A DNA stretch of 64,000 nt from VRUE01 sp963727465 (GTDB lineage Bacteria > Actinomycetota > Thermoleophilia > Solirubrobacterales > 70-9): the NCBI GenBank assembly GCA_963727465.1, contig CAVSGL010000012.1:310001-374000 (forward strand), written 5' to 3'. The first letter of the stretch is position 1; each line of letters opens with the position of its first letter. A program made the translations under genes and the position numbers. Shown here piece by piece: positions 16,006-23,262 of the stretch. The notes beneath the pieces are model-generated. The model searched no databases. It was not told the DNA's origin and worked only from the letters and a program-made list of their open reading frames with translations.

Positions 16006-16626
16006 GTGGATGTGGCGCGGCCCTTTTCTGCACTTTCGGACAGTGTCGATATCGACGTTCTCGTGGCGCTGGCCGGCGCCTCGACTCCCCGCAGCGGCCG
16101 TGAGCTGGCACGGCTGAGCGGTCGGTCCAACACCGGTGTACAGCACGTGCTCGATCGCTTGGTCGACCACGGCCTGGTCGAGCGGATGGAGGCGGGCCGC
16201 GCGTTCCTCTACGTCCTCAACAGGGACCACCTGCTTGCGCCGGCCGTCGAGCGCATGGCGGAAGCCCGCGTGGAGATGGTTCAGAGGCTGCGCGGAGTCA
16301 TGGGCGAGTGGAAGGTTCCGGCCGCCCACGCTTCGCTTTTCGGCAGCGCGGCTCGCGGCGATGGCGATACGAGCAGCGACATCGACCTCTTCATCGTCCG
16401 ACCGGCGGACGTCGACGCGGACGATCAGGCGTGGCGGGGGCAGCTCGACGACCTCGCCGACAGCGTCCGCCGCTGGACCGGCAACCATGCCGGCATCGTC
16501 GAGATCTCCCAGAGCGAGCTGCCGCGGTTGCGTGCCGACCGCCCGCTGGCCCTGCAAGAGGCCGACGCCGACGCGATCGACCTTGCCGGCGAGCCGGCCC
16601 GCCAGATCCTGGCGGAGGGCCGATGA
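16006..16626 (+). CDS. Winged-helix nucleotidyltransferase, MNT-type antitoxin (copy 2)
   Basis: 206 aa, same length and domains as the copy at 12006: winged helix at about 10-80 and GSAARGDGDTSSDIDLFIV at about 112-131, all catalytic residues present. Starts with GTG where copy 1 has ATG. Differences between copies are scattered and mostly silent or conservative, so both have been kept under selection or the duplication is recent. The HEPN gene overlapping its stop (ATGA at 16623) is frameshifted. Confidence 0.75.
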   Translation: MDVARPFSALSDSVDIDVLVALAGASTPRSGRELARLSGRSNTGVQHVLDRLVDHGLVERMEAGRAFLYVLNRDHLLAPAVERMAEARVEMVQRLRGVMGEWKVPAAHASLFGSAARGDGDTSSDIDLFIVRPADVDADDQAWRGQLDDLADSVRRWTGNHAGIVEISQSELPRLRADRPLALQEADADAIDLAGEPARQILAEGR

Positions 16627-17044
16627 CCACGAAGCGGGGGAGGACCCAAAAGTGCGGCGCCGCCCAGGCTCGCCAGCGACTTGCGCAGGCAAGGAGCTAC
16701 CTGGACGTGGCTTCGCTCACTGCGGACGAGAACGACCCGACGCTCGAGTACGCCGGGTTGCCGCGTCGGTCGCGATCCTCGCCGGTATCGCGGCAGCTGA
16801 CGCGGCGTGCTGTCAGGCCCTCGGGCGGCGATCGCGATCCGACGATCACCACGACGCCGAGGCCCTGCTGGCTCAGATCACGCCGGGTGGCAAACGGGCG
16901 GCCGGGCAACTCCGTCAGCTCATCGACATGAAGGACACCGCGCACTACGGATTCATCAGCGTGACCGCCTCCCAGCTCAAACGCGCCCTTCGCCAAGCGC
17001 AACATCTCGTCGACTTCGCAGAGCGGCAGCAGCTCTCGACGTGA
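16623..17044 (+). pseudogene. Frameshifted HEPN toxin (copy 2)
   Basis: The first 45 codons from ATG 16623 read MTTKRGRTQKC...ARQRLAQARSYLDVASLTADENDPTLEYA. The homologous continuation (VAASVAILAGIAAADAACC, then GRRSRSDDHHDAEALL and DMKDTAHYG) lies in another frame from about 16752 to the stop at 17042-17044. One small indel near 16750-16760 therefore disrupts an otherwise full-length helical HEPN-like protein of about 140 aa. The His-rich RSDDHH region may hold the RX4-6H RNase motif. Decayed unless rescued by frameshifting. Confidence 0.65.
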
Positions 17045-17097
17045 AGCCGGCCGCTCACGAGGCGGAAGACGACCCGCACAACTGGGAACTGATTACG
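17041..17097 (+). repeat. Fragment of the 169-aa family gene
   Basis: Immediately after the HEPN remnant, 57 bp encode VKPAAHEAEDDPHNWELIT, matching residues of the protein at 15083; the match ends abruptly at 17097 and a DUF3800 fragment begins. A junction scar of earlier rearrangement. Confidence 0.6.
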
Positions 17098-17104
17098 GTT
17101 CGGC

Positions 17105-17460
17105 CGGCGTCCGAAACATCTCGGCCTGGTCGATATGCCCGTGTTCGGGCACAGCGACAACCACGCCGGTCTCCAGATCGCAGATCTCCTCTGCTCCGCG
17201 ATCCTGGCGCCGATCGCCAGCGCCGTCTACGCGGGCAGATACGAGAAGTGGAACAAACACTGCCAGCCCGGCTACTTGGATATCCGCGAGCGCTTCGGTG
17301 GTCGCCTGGACGCACTCACCTACAAGTGGAAGAACCCCAAGACCGGAAAGAAGTGCCCGAGCGCGATCGTCAACGACCCGGCCAGTAAGCCGGTGAAGCG
17401 GAGCCGGAGACCAAACGGTCGGCGCCGACGTGGGCGCAGGCGGAAAAAGGCGACGGCTGA
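17105..17460 (+). pseudogene. 3' fragment of a DUF3800 gene
   Basis: From 17105 the frame reads RRPKHLGLVDMPVFGHSDNH, then AGLQIADLLCSAILAPIA, the conserved C-terminal part of DUF3800 proteins (an RNase H-like fold linked to mobile elements and defence; the ...HAGLQIADL motif carries a catalytic Asp). The 5' two thirds are absent. Downstream the frame becomes basic and low-complexity without a family stop. 17461-17619 shows no gene. Confidence 0.6.
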
Positions 17461-17619
17461 CCCATTGGATGGAGCTGCTCGCCGCCGGTTGAGCCTGTCG
17501 CGCGGACTTCCCCGCCCCGTCCGCCGCCCCATGTACGGTGGATCGCACCAAAACAGCGGCGACCCGCCGTGCTCGAACACGAACGGGCCGCCTGAGACAA
17601 AGGAGGAATCGAAGCTCCC

Positions 17620-17997
17620 ATGTCCTACGAGAAGACTATGGGCGTCCGCGACGCGGTCGCCCTCCAGATCGAGCCGAGCGACCGCCGTTTCCTGCGCAGC
17701 GTCTTCGCCATGGCGCGGGACGGGATCAGGGACGAGCTGGCCGCGTACCCGGGGCAGCTCCGCGAGCCGCAGCGCCTGTACCGCGAAGAGGCCGTCTACG
17801 ACGAGCTGCTCGCGGCGCTCGAGCGCGGCTCGATCGAGCCGAGCGGCGACATCCGCGGGGTGCTCGACGACCTCGCGGCGACGGTCGACGGCGCCAACGA
17901 GTACGAGCGCGTGGTCGCCGAGCACGAGGCCCTGCACGGGTTGCGGCGGCAGCTCGCTTGCGCGGGGCGGGAGGGGGTATCTGCCAACCTGAGCTGA
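17620..17997 (+). CDS. Hypothetical protein upstream of zwf
   Basis: 125 aa, all-helical prediction, with a strong Shine-Dalgarno (AAAGGAGG about 14 nt upstream). Segments RRFLRSVFAMARDGIRDELAAYPGQL and EYERVVAEHEALHGLRRQLA look like a helical bundle with a regulated adaptor feel; no family recognised. Its TGA overlaps the ATG of zwf by one base, so the two are co-translated. Confidence 0.55.
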   Translation: MSYEKTMGVRDAVALQIEPSDRRFLRSVFAMARDGIRDELAAYPGQLREPQRLYREEAVYDELLAALERGSIEPSGDIRGVLDDLAATVDGANEYERVVAEHEALHGLRRQLACAGREGVSANLS

Positions 17998-19469
17998 TGA
18001 GCACCGCAACCGTGGCCAAACCCGCCGCCGCCTCGACGGAGCGCGTTCCGGAGGACCACCTGATCGTGCTCTTCGGGGCGACGGGGGATCTGGCCAGGCG
18101 GAAACTGCTGCCGGGGATGTTCCACCTGGCGCAGTCGGGGCTGATGCCCTCGCGCTTCCGGATCGTCGGCGCGGCGCGGCGCGACATCGGCGCTGACGGA
18201 TTCCGCGACCTGGCCCGCGAGTCGATCCGGACCTCCGGCAGGCGCCCGCCCTCCGACGAGTCGCTCGACCGCTTCGTCGAGTGCCTCGACTTCGCGCCGG
18301 TCGGCGACGGCCTCGCGCAGCTCGCCGGCGCGGTCGACGACGCCCGCCGGGAGCTCGGCGGCGACGCCCGGCTGCTGCACTACCTCTCGCTGCCGCCGCA
18401 GGCGATGGGCCCGACGGTGAGCGCGCTCGGCGAGATCGGCCTCGGCCGCGACGCCCAGTTGATCACCGAGAAGCCCTTTGGCCTGGACCTCGCCTCGGCG
18501 CGCGAGCTCAACGCCTGCCTGCTCTCCGCCTTCCGCGAGGAGGACATCTTCCGCATCGACCACTACATCGGCCGCGAGGCCGTGCAGAACCTGCTGGCGC
18601 TGCGCTTCGCCAACGGCATGTTCGAGCCGGTCTGGAACCGCAATCACATCGACCATGTGCAGATCGACGTCCCCGAGACGCTCTCGATCGGCATGCGCGC
18701 CGGCTTCTACGAGGAAACCGGCGCCTTCCGCGACATGGTCGTCACGCACCTGTTCCAGGTCCTCAGCTTCGTCGCGATGGAGCCGCCGACCTCGCTCGAA
18801 GCGCGGCGGCTTACCGCCGAGCGCGAGAAGGTCTTCGACTCGATGGCGCCGCTCGACCCGACCGGCGTCGTGCGCGGCCAGTACCAGGGCTACCGCGACG
18901 AGGAGGGGGTCGCGGCGGAATCCGACACCGAGACCCTCGTCGCCCTGCGCGCGTTCATCGACAACTGGCGCTGGGACGGCGTCCCCTTCTTCCTGCGCTC
19001 GGGCAAGCGGATGGCCGAGGACCGGCACATCCTCACGGTCGCCTTCAAGCAGCCGCCGCGGCGCATGTTCCCGCTCGACTGCGACGAGGTGGCGGAGGGC
19101 TTCGGCCACGACCACCTCACCTTCGAGCTCGGCGAGCCGGGCAGCATCTCGGCCTCCTTTCTGGCCAAGGTCCCGGGGCCGACGATCCAGCTGGGCGAGG
19201 CGCACATGCGCTTCAACTACGCCGACAGCTTCAACGCCAACAGCGAGGCGCTGGACCCGTACGAGCGCCTGATCCACGACGTGATGGTCGGCGACCGGCT
19301 CCTGTTCACGACCTCGGACGGCGTCGAGCGCCTCTGGGAGGTCTCGGCGCCGCTGCTCGACGGGCCCCCGCGCGCCCAGCCGTACGCGGTGGGGAGCTGG
19401 GGGCCGGGGACGATCGACGAGCTGATCGCACCGCGCCGCTGGCACCTGCCGAGCCAGCACCTCGACTGA
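17997..19469 (+). CDS. zwf: Glucose-6-phosphate 1-dehydrogenase
   Basis: 490 aa, normal length. Oxidises glucose 6-phosphate to 6-phosphogluconolactone with NADP, first step of the oxidative pentose phosphate pathway, cytosol. N-terminal Rossmann motif FGATGDLARRKL near residue 25; the active-site signature FRIDHYIGREAVQNLL begins near 184, with Lys of EKPFG upstream; the C-terminal domain is complete. The start at 17997 is preferred over upstream in-frame codons because it puts the dinucleotide motif at the usual distance. No gnd or pgl gene follows; a hairpin and a tRNA come next. Confidence 0.95.
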   Translation: MSTATVAKPAAASTERVPEDHLIVLFGATGDLARRKLLPGMFHLAQSGLMPSRFRIVGAARRDIGADGFRDLARESIRTSGRRPPSDESLDRFVECLDFAPVGDGLAQLAGAVDDARRELGGDARLLHYLSLPPQAMGPTVSALGEIGLGRDAQLITEKPFGLDLASARELNACLLSAFREEDIFRIDHYIGREAVQNLLALRFANGMFEPVWNRNHIDHVQIDVPETLSIGMRAGFYEETGAFRDMVVTHLFQVLSFVAMEPPTSLEARRLTAEREKVFDSMAPLDPTGVVRGQYQGYRDEEGVAAESDTETLVALRAFIDNWRWDGVPFFLRSGKRMAEDRHILTVAFKQPPRRMFPLDCDEVAEGFGHDHLTFELGEPGSISASFLAKVPGPTIQLGEAHMRFNYADSFNANSEALDPYERLIHDVMVGDRLLFTTSDGVERLWEVSAPLLDGPPRAQPYAVGSWGPGTIDELIAPRRWHLPSQHLD

Positions 19470-19480
19470 GCCACGGAAAA

Positions 19481-19501
19481 GGGCCCCTTGCGGGGCCCCT
19501 T
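19481..19501 (+). terminator. Hairpin after zwf
   Basis: GGGCCCC-ttgc-GGGGCCC starting 11 bp after the zwf stop, extended by AA/TT. No U-run follows, so it is a GC-hairpin type terminator typical of high-GC genomes. Confidence 0.6.
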
Positions 19502-19695
19502 GCTTCCGAAGGACGTACCGCCAGACGGATCGCGGCTGGCTCGTCGGTCCTCAAGCCTGTGAAGTTTTGGCGCTGTCGCGCGGCGACTGCTGATCAAGAA
19601 ACACCGCGGTGACTGGAAAGTTGCACCCCGTCGATCGACGCGAGACGGCGCAGACTTGAGAGCGCTCGTTCGCTGCTAGATTCAGTCTCCCGCTG

Positions 19696-19768
19696 GGGCG
19701 CATAGCTCAGTTGGGAGAGCGCCAGCTCGACAAGCTGGAGGTCACAGGTTCGAGCCCTGTTGCGCCCA
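19696..19768 (+). tRNA. tRNA-Val (GAC) with C33
   Basis: 73 nt. Acceptor GGGCGCA pairs fully with TGCGCCC, discriminator A; D arm GCTC-AGTTGGGA-GAGC; anticodon stem CCAGC/GCTGG with loop TCGACAA, so anticodon GAC (Val); T arm ACAGG-TTCGAGC-CCTGT. CCA is not encoded. Position 33 is C instead of the almost universal U. All stems are perfect, so it should still fold; identity rests on the anticodon. Confidence 0.85.
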
Positions 19769-19954
19769 TCGAATTCCCGGTCCAGAGCCAAGAATCAAGC
19801 CGTGGCTCTGGACCACCTTCGCGACTCGCTTGCAAAACGGAACTCACCGCTGGAGCCGGCGGAGCCGGAAGCGCCGCTCCGGTGGGGCGGTTTTCCCGCC
19901 TGAGAGGGGCGCTCGAGCGGTTCTCGGCGCGGGTTCCGGCGCGGCCTGCGGCGG

Positions 19955-20725
19955 CTAGCGGCTCTTCTTGCCTCGTTTTGCCTTCGGCTTGCTCTTGGCC
20001 GCATCCGACCTCTGATTCTCCTGTGTGTCGGGCTCGTCGGGTGCTTCGGTCCCATCGTCCTCCGGCAACAGGCGGATTAGCTCTCTCGCGTCCACCGGAA
20101 GACCGACCCGGCGCTTCTTCATGGCGGATGGATAGCCGAGGATCGAAACGGTGCACGAGACCCCCGCCTCGTCGGCGGCGACCAGTCGCTCAGCGCTTTC
20201 CTCGTGGATCTTCAGCGCATCTTCCATTGCTTGCAGGAGGACCGCCATGAGATCGTCCCAGCCTTGCTCGTCCACGATCAGCGGCGACCAACTCATATGC
20301 GCGTTCTCACGCGAGTCATAGGTTTCGCCGCAGATCGCGGTTGCCGCATCGACCAATAAGTTCTGAAACAGGGAGGCGCGCAGGCCAGCCTTGACGGGAT
20401 CGGCCACCTTCGGCCATTCGGATGGATCGAGGTAGGCTCGCGCGGTTGCTCTGTAAAAGACCTCGGTGGCTCCACGTCGTTTTCTTTCGCCGACCTTCTC
20501 GATGAGCTTCGCCTTTTTCAGAACCTCCATCTCGTAGTTGACCTGCCAATAGTCGATGCCCAGTTCCTCAGAGAGGCCCTTGGCGCTGCCTTTGCGTTCA
20601 CCCAGGATCGCGAGTATCTGATTCCGCAAAGCGTTGGCTATCGCTTTGACAAGAGTTTCGTTGACCTTCCTACTTGCCAGGGCGAACTCGCCTCGCTTCC
20701 TCATCCCCCGCGACTCTGAAGTCAT
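19955..20725 (-). CDS. ArsR-like winged-helix regulator
   Basis: 256 aa from ATG 20725, 11 nt after AAGGAGG. Residues about 25-95 form a winged helix (ALRNQILAILGERKGSAKGLSEELG, YEMEVLKKAKLIEKV). The central part (VKAGLRASLFQNLLVDAATAICGETYDSREN, DEQGWDDLMAVLLQAMEDALKI) is a helical dimerisation or sensing region, and the C terminus is a basic low-complexity tail (SKPKAKRGKKSR). It diverges from a stretch with three direct repeats and a 19-codon ORF, which it may control. Target unknown. Confidence 0.7.
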   Translation of the reverse strand: MTSESRGMRKRGEFALASRKVNETLVKAIANALRNQILAILGERKGSAKGLSEELGIDYWQVNYEMEVLKKAKLIEKVGERKRRGATEVFYRATARAYLDPSEWPKVADPVKAGLRASLFQNLLVDAATAICGETYDSRENAHMSWSPLIVDEQGWDDLMAVLLQAMEDALKIHEESAERLVAADEAGVSCTVSILGYPSAMKKRRVGLPVDARELIRLLPEDDGTEAPDEPDTQENQRSDAAKSKPKAKRGKKSR

Positions 20726-20826
20726 GGCCCGCGACACCTCCTTGTTGTCTTATCGGTACTGCCGGAGCACTCTAGTCGGTTTCCGCTGAGTTTCCAAGCG
20801 TATTTGCAGCGCTTTATGGGGATTTC

Positions 20827-20871
20827 TTCTTATGCCCGTAACCCTTCTTATGCTTAAAACTTTCTTAGCAT
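20827..20871. promoter_or_regulatory. Phased TTCTTATGC direct repeats
   Basis: TTCTTATGC at 20827 and 20845 and TTCTTAGCA at 20862, spaced 18 and 17 bp, in a distinctly AT-rich patch between the regulator (starts 20725) and the small ORF at 20929. The last repeat is followed by TAGCATAGAT, which could provide a -10 box. Candidate binding sites for the divergent ArsR-like regulator. Confidence 0.5.
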
Positions 20872-20928
20872 AGATCCCGTGGCATCCCGGGCCTAAGGCC
20901 CTCTCATGCGCGGAGGGAGGTGATCACC

Positions 20929-20988
20929 TTGAAGCTTCAGCTTCACGACCGCGTGTCTCCGGTTGCGTCGGTCCACAAGAACGGTTAG
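20929..20988 (+). CDS. 19-aa small ORF with near-perfect Shine-Dalgarno
   Basis: TTG start, peptide MKLQLHDRVSPVASVHKNG if read with Met. It is preceded by GGAGGTGATC, an extended complement of the 16S 3' end, ending about 4 nt before the start, stronger than any other ribosome site in the window. The rest of 20989-21253 shows no gene apart from a GC-rich stretch. It could be a leader peptide, a small regulatory peptide or the start of a lost gene. Confidence 0.4.
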   Translation: MKLQLHDRVSPVASVHKNG

Positions 20989-21253
20989 CTGGTTGAGCGT
21001 CGGGACAGCCCGTGTTGGCCCGGCGCTCCTTCTCCCCACTGTTTCACGTGCTTCCAATGATGAAATGAAATTGGCGAATTAGTGACGAGGAAATGTGTCA
21101 CTCATTGGACGATGCTTGACCCATCACTCAGAATGGGAAAAGCAACTGGCCCGCGCCTCACCTCCCATGGGCGGGGCCTGGTAGCGCCGGGACCCCGGGC
21201 GGCGGGTGGACAGTCCGTCGCCCGGGGCTCGGCAGTCGAGGGGCGGTGGGCGC

Positions 21254-21550
21254 ATGGCGGCCGAGCGATTCGGCGGGATCGGTGTGAGCGAGGACTTCGA
21301 GCAGTTCTGGTCGGCGCTGCCGGAGAAGGTCGAGCACCCGCAGCGCAGGCTCGTCGTCGAAGCGCTCTGGCGGACAGGGAGGGAGCTCACGCCGAGGACG
21401 GTGGTGGACGTGCTCGACGGTCAGGTGACGATGTGGGAAGCGAGCCACCACCTGCGCGAGCTCGAGGCGCTGGGCGTGGTCGAGTCCATCTCGCCCGGCG
21501 AGCGGTCTGAGGGCGACGAGTTCGATGCCCTCTACCGCCTGGCCGTCTGA
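21254..21550 (+). CDS. Small winged-helix protein
   Basis: 98 aa from ATG 21254. A winged helix (HPQRRLVVEALWRTGRELTPR, VVDVLDGQVTMWEASHHLRELEALGVVESI) fills residues 25-80, with an acidic end. First of a run of three small DNA-binding proteins (21254-22109). No partner enzyme nearby. Confidence 0.6.
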   Translation: MAAERFGGIGVSEDFEQFWSALPEKVEHPQRRLVVEALWRTGRELTPRTVVDVLDGQVTMWEASHHLRELEALGVVESISPGERSEGDEFDALYRLAV

Positions 21551-21564
21551 GGGGAGGGCGGTGA

Positions 21565-21846
21565 GGAGCGGCCGAGGCACGCACGCGCAGAAACCCGGTC
21601 GCGATCGGCTTCGCGGAACGGCTGGGGCCGTATCGGAAGATCGCGCGCCTCTCCCAGGAGGAGCTTGCCCGCCGTTCCTCGGTGAACCGTATGGAGATCA
21701 GCAGGCTCGAGCGCGGTCTGCGCGAGCCGGGGCTGGGGACAGTCGTCAAGCTCGCCGACGCGCTCGGCATCACCCTCGGCGAGCTGCTGGGCGAGGCCCG
21801 CTGGAGCCCCGAGGGCGGCTTCGAGTTCGGGGGTGGCGTCCGGTGA
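21565..21846 (+). pseudogene. XRE-type HTH reading frame without a start codon
   Basis: In this frame 21589-21843 encodes FAERLGPYRKIARLSQEELARRS, NRMEISRLERGLREPGLGTVVKL, ADALGITLGELLG, a complete Cro/CI HTH. A stop lies at 21562-21564 and no ATG, GTG or TTG precedes the domain; the first is GTG within the HTH. A GTG in another frame (21561) could supply the start if one indel were present near 21600. Its TGA overlaps the GTG of the next gene, supporting the frame as formerly translated. Frameshift mutation, sequencing error, or a non-standard start (ATC at 21607). Confidence 0.55.
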
Positions 21847-22109
21847 GCGAGACGACCGACGGAACGCCGCGCGAGCGCGACCGGCGGCTCGAAGGCGCCA
21901 TCCTCTTGGAGATCGTCAGTCGGCACCCCGGGCACCTGACGACGGACGAGCTGGTCCTGCGGGTGGCCGACAGGTCGAGCGGGGCCGACCGCACCGCCGT
22001 CGGCGACCGCCTTCAGGAACTGAAACGCGACGGGCTGATCCGCCTCAACGGCGAGGTCGTGGAACCGACCCACGCAGCCGTGCGCGCCGCTGAAATCTTC
22101 GGCGTCTGA
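21843..22109 (+). CDS. Small winged-helix protein
   Basis: 88 aa from GTG 21843, overlapping the previous stop (GTGA). Winged helix: RLEGAILLEIVSRHPGHLTTDELVLRV, DRTAVGDRLQELKRDGLIRLNGEVVEPT. Similar in size to the protein at 21254 and to other actinobacterial small regulators. Convergent with the excalibur gene. Confidence 0.6.
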   Translation: MSETTDGTPRERDRRLEGAILLEIVSRHPGHLTTDELVLRVADRSSGADRTAVGDRLQELKRDGLIRLNGEVVEPTHAAVRAAEIFGV

Positions 22110-22184
22110 GCCGGGAGGAAAGCAGCGCCCGCCCTGCGTCGTATCGCCAACCAATATCGAGCCGGGCGCGGGGCCGGGACTTCC

Positions 22185-22697
22185 TCATCGCCGGCAGCGC
22201 ACGCGGGCGATCTTCGCGTGGGCGTCCTGGCCTTCGCCGCGCACCTTGATTCGCAGGCGGCAGCTGGTGCCGCCGTTGGCGAGAAGGACGAACCGGCAGA
22301 CGACCTTGTGGGGCGAGCGCCGGGTGCAGCCACCGAAGGACATTCCCCGAACGTTGCCGTGGAGACGGACGAAGCGGCGCGCCTTGTGCTTGGCGGCGCG
22401 GCGCGCGGCGGCCTTGCTCAGGCGTGGAGGAGGGGGAGGGGCGATGGTTTCCGAGCCACCGCCGCCACCGGACCCCGGACTGGCGGTGCTGCACGGGCAC
22501 GGCAGGTCCTCGCAGGCGATGCCGTCGTTGTCGCCGTCGAGCCGGTACGGGTCGCCCGGGTAGAGGTGTTCCTGCGCTTCCGCCTGGTTCGAGAAGTCGG
22601 CGCAGTCGAGGTCGGCGGCAGATGCGCCGGCCGGGCTCCAGGCGAGCAGCGCGGTGGCGCCGAGCACCGCTGGGATCAAGAGCCGCCAAGGTCGCAT
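22185..22697 (-). CDS. Secreted excalibur-domain calcium-binding protein
   Basis: 170 aa from ATG 22697, 6 nt after GGGAGGA. A signal peptide (MRPWRLLIPAVLGATALLAW...ASA) is followed by the excalibur motif (DLDCADFSNQAEAQEHL, then LDGDNDGIACEDLPC), a small extracellular Ca-binding domain with its DxDxDG loop and paired cysteines. A Gly/Pro linker leads to a basic C-terminal domain with four cysteines (GGCTRRSPHKVVCRF...SCRL...RCRR). Extracytoplasmic; partner unknown. Confidence 0.8.
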   Translation of the reverse strand: MRPWRLLIPAVLGATALLAWSPAGASAADLDCADFSNQAEAQEHLYPGDPYRLDGDNDGIACEDLPCPCSTASPGSGGGGGSETIAPPPPPRLSKAAARRAAKHKARRFVRLHGNVRGMSFGGCTRRSPHKVVCRFVLLANGGTSCRLRIKVRGEGQDAHAKIARVRCRR

Positions 22698-22785
22698 TCG
22701 TTCCTCCCTGGGTCGCTTTATCTGCGACAAACTATGGGATCAGTCAAGTAATTCATTGCAAACTATTGCGTTTATCCTGAAACCG

Positions 22786-23253
22786 ATGGCCCATCGCCTC
22801 CTGCGCGCCGGAGACGCCTTTTGGCGCGAGTCCAACCAGATGCGGGTGCCCAACACCGACCTCGCCGGGCAGCTCGACGTGGCTTCGCTCGGCGCCAGGC
22901 TGTGGCGCCTGCGGCCGGGGCAGGCCTCGACCCTGCACCGCCACCGGTCCCAGGAGGAGCTCTACGTGCTGCTCGAGGGGCGGGGAAGGGTCAGGGTCGA
23001 CGGCGAGTCGCTCGAGCTCGCTCCGCTCGACGCGCTCGTGGTCGAGCCGGACTCGCTGCGCCAGGTCTTCAACGACACCGACGCCGATGCGCTCTGGCTG
23101 ATCGTCGGCGCGCCGCCGGAAGGGATCAGCGAGCACGCTCGAGATGAGCGAGGAGCTGTTGCGCTGGATGTACCCGCAGGGGCCGCGCGTCGCTGCCGCC
23201 GGAGCTCGGCGGCGGCGAGCTCGAGCCGCCCGGGTGAGATCGGGGTCATCTAG
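22786..23253 (+). CDS. Cupin-domain protein
   Basis: 155 aa. Cupin motif 1 is GQASTLHRHRSQEELYVLLEG (HRH and E ligands), motif 2 is PLDALVVEPDSLRQVFND, lacking a clear second His, so metal binding may be weak. The last 40 residues are Arg/Ala-rich and do not match cupins; a frame change there is possible. Divergent from the excalibur gene across an AT-rich 88-bp gap with a TATTGCG-like stretch. Confidence 0.7.
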   Translation: MAHRLLRAGDAFWRESNQMRVPNTDLAGQLDVASLGARLWRLRPGQASTLHRHRSQEELYVLLEGRGRVRVDGESLELAPLDALVVEPDSLRQVFNDTDADALWLIVGAPPEGISEHARDERGAVALDVPAGAARRCRRSSAAASSSRPGEIGVI

Positions 23254-23262
23254 GCTCGCCGC

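Noticed and set aside
17796..19460. 554-aa minus-strand open frame opposite zwf
   Set aside because: High-GC mirror frame of a certain gene; its sequence is low-complexity and matches no family.
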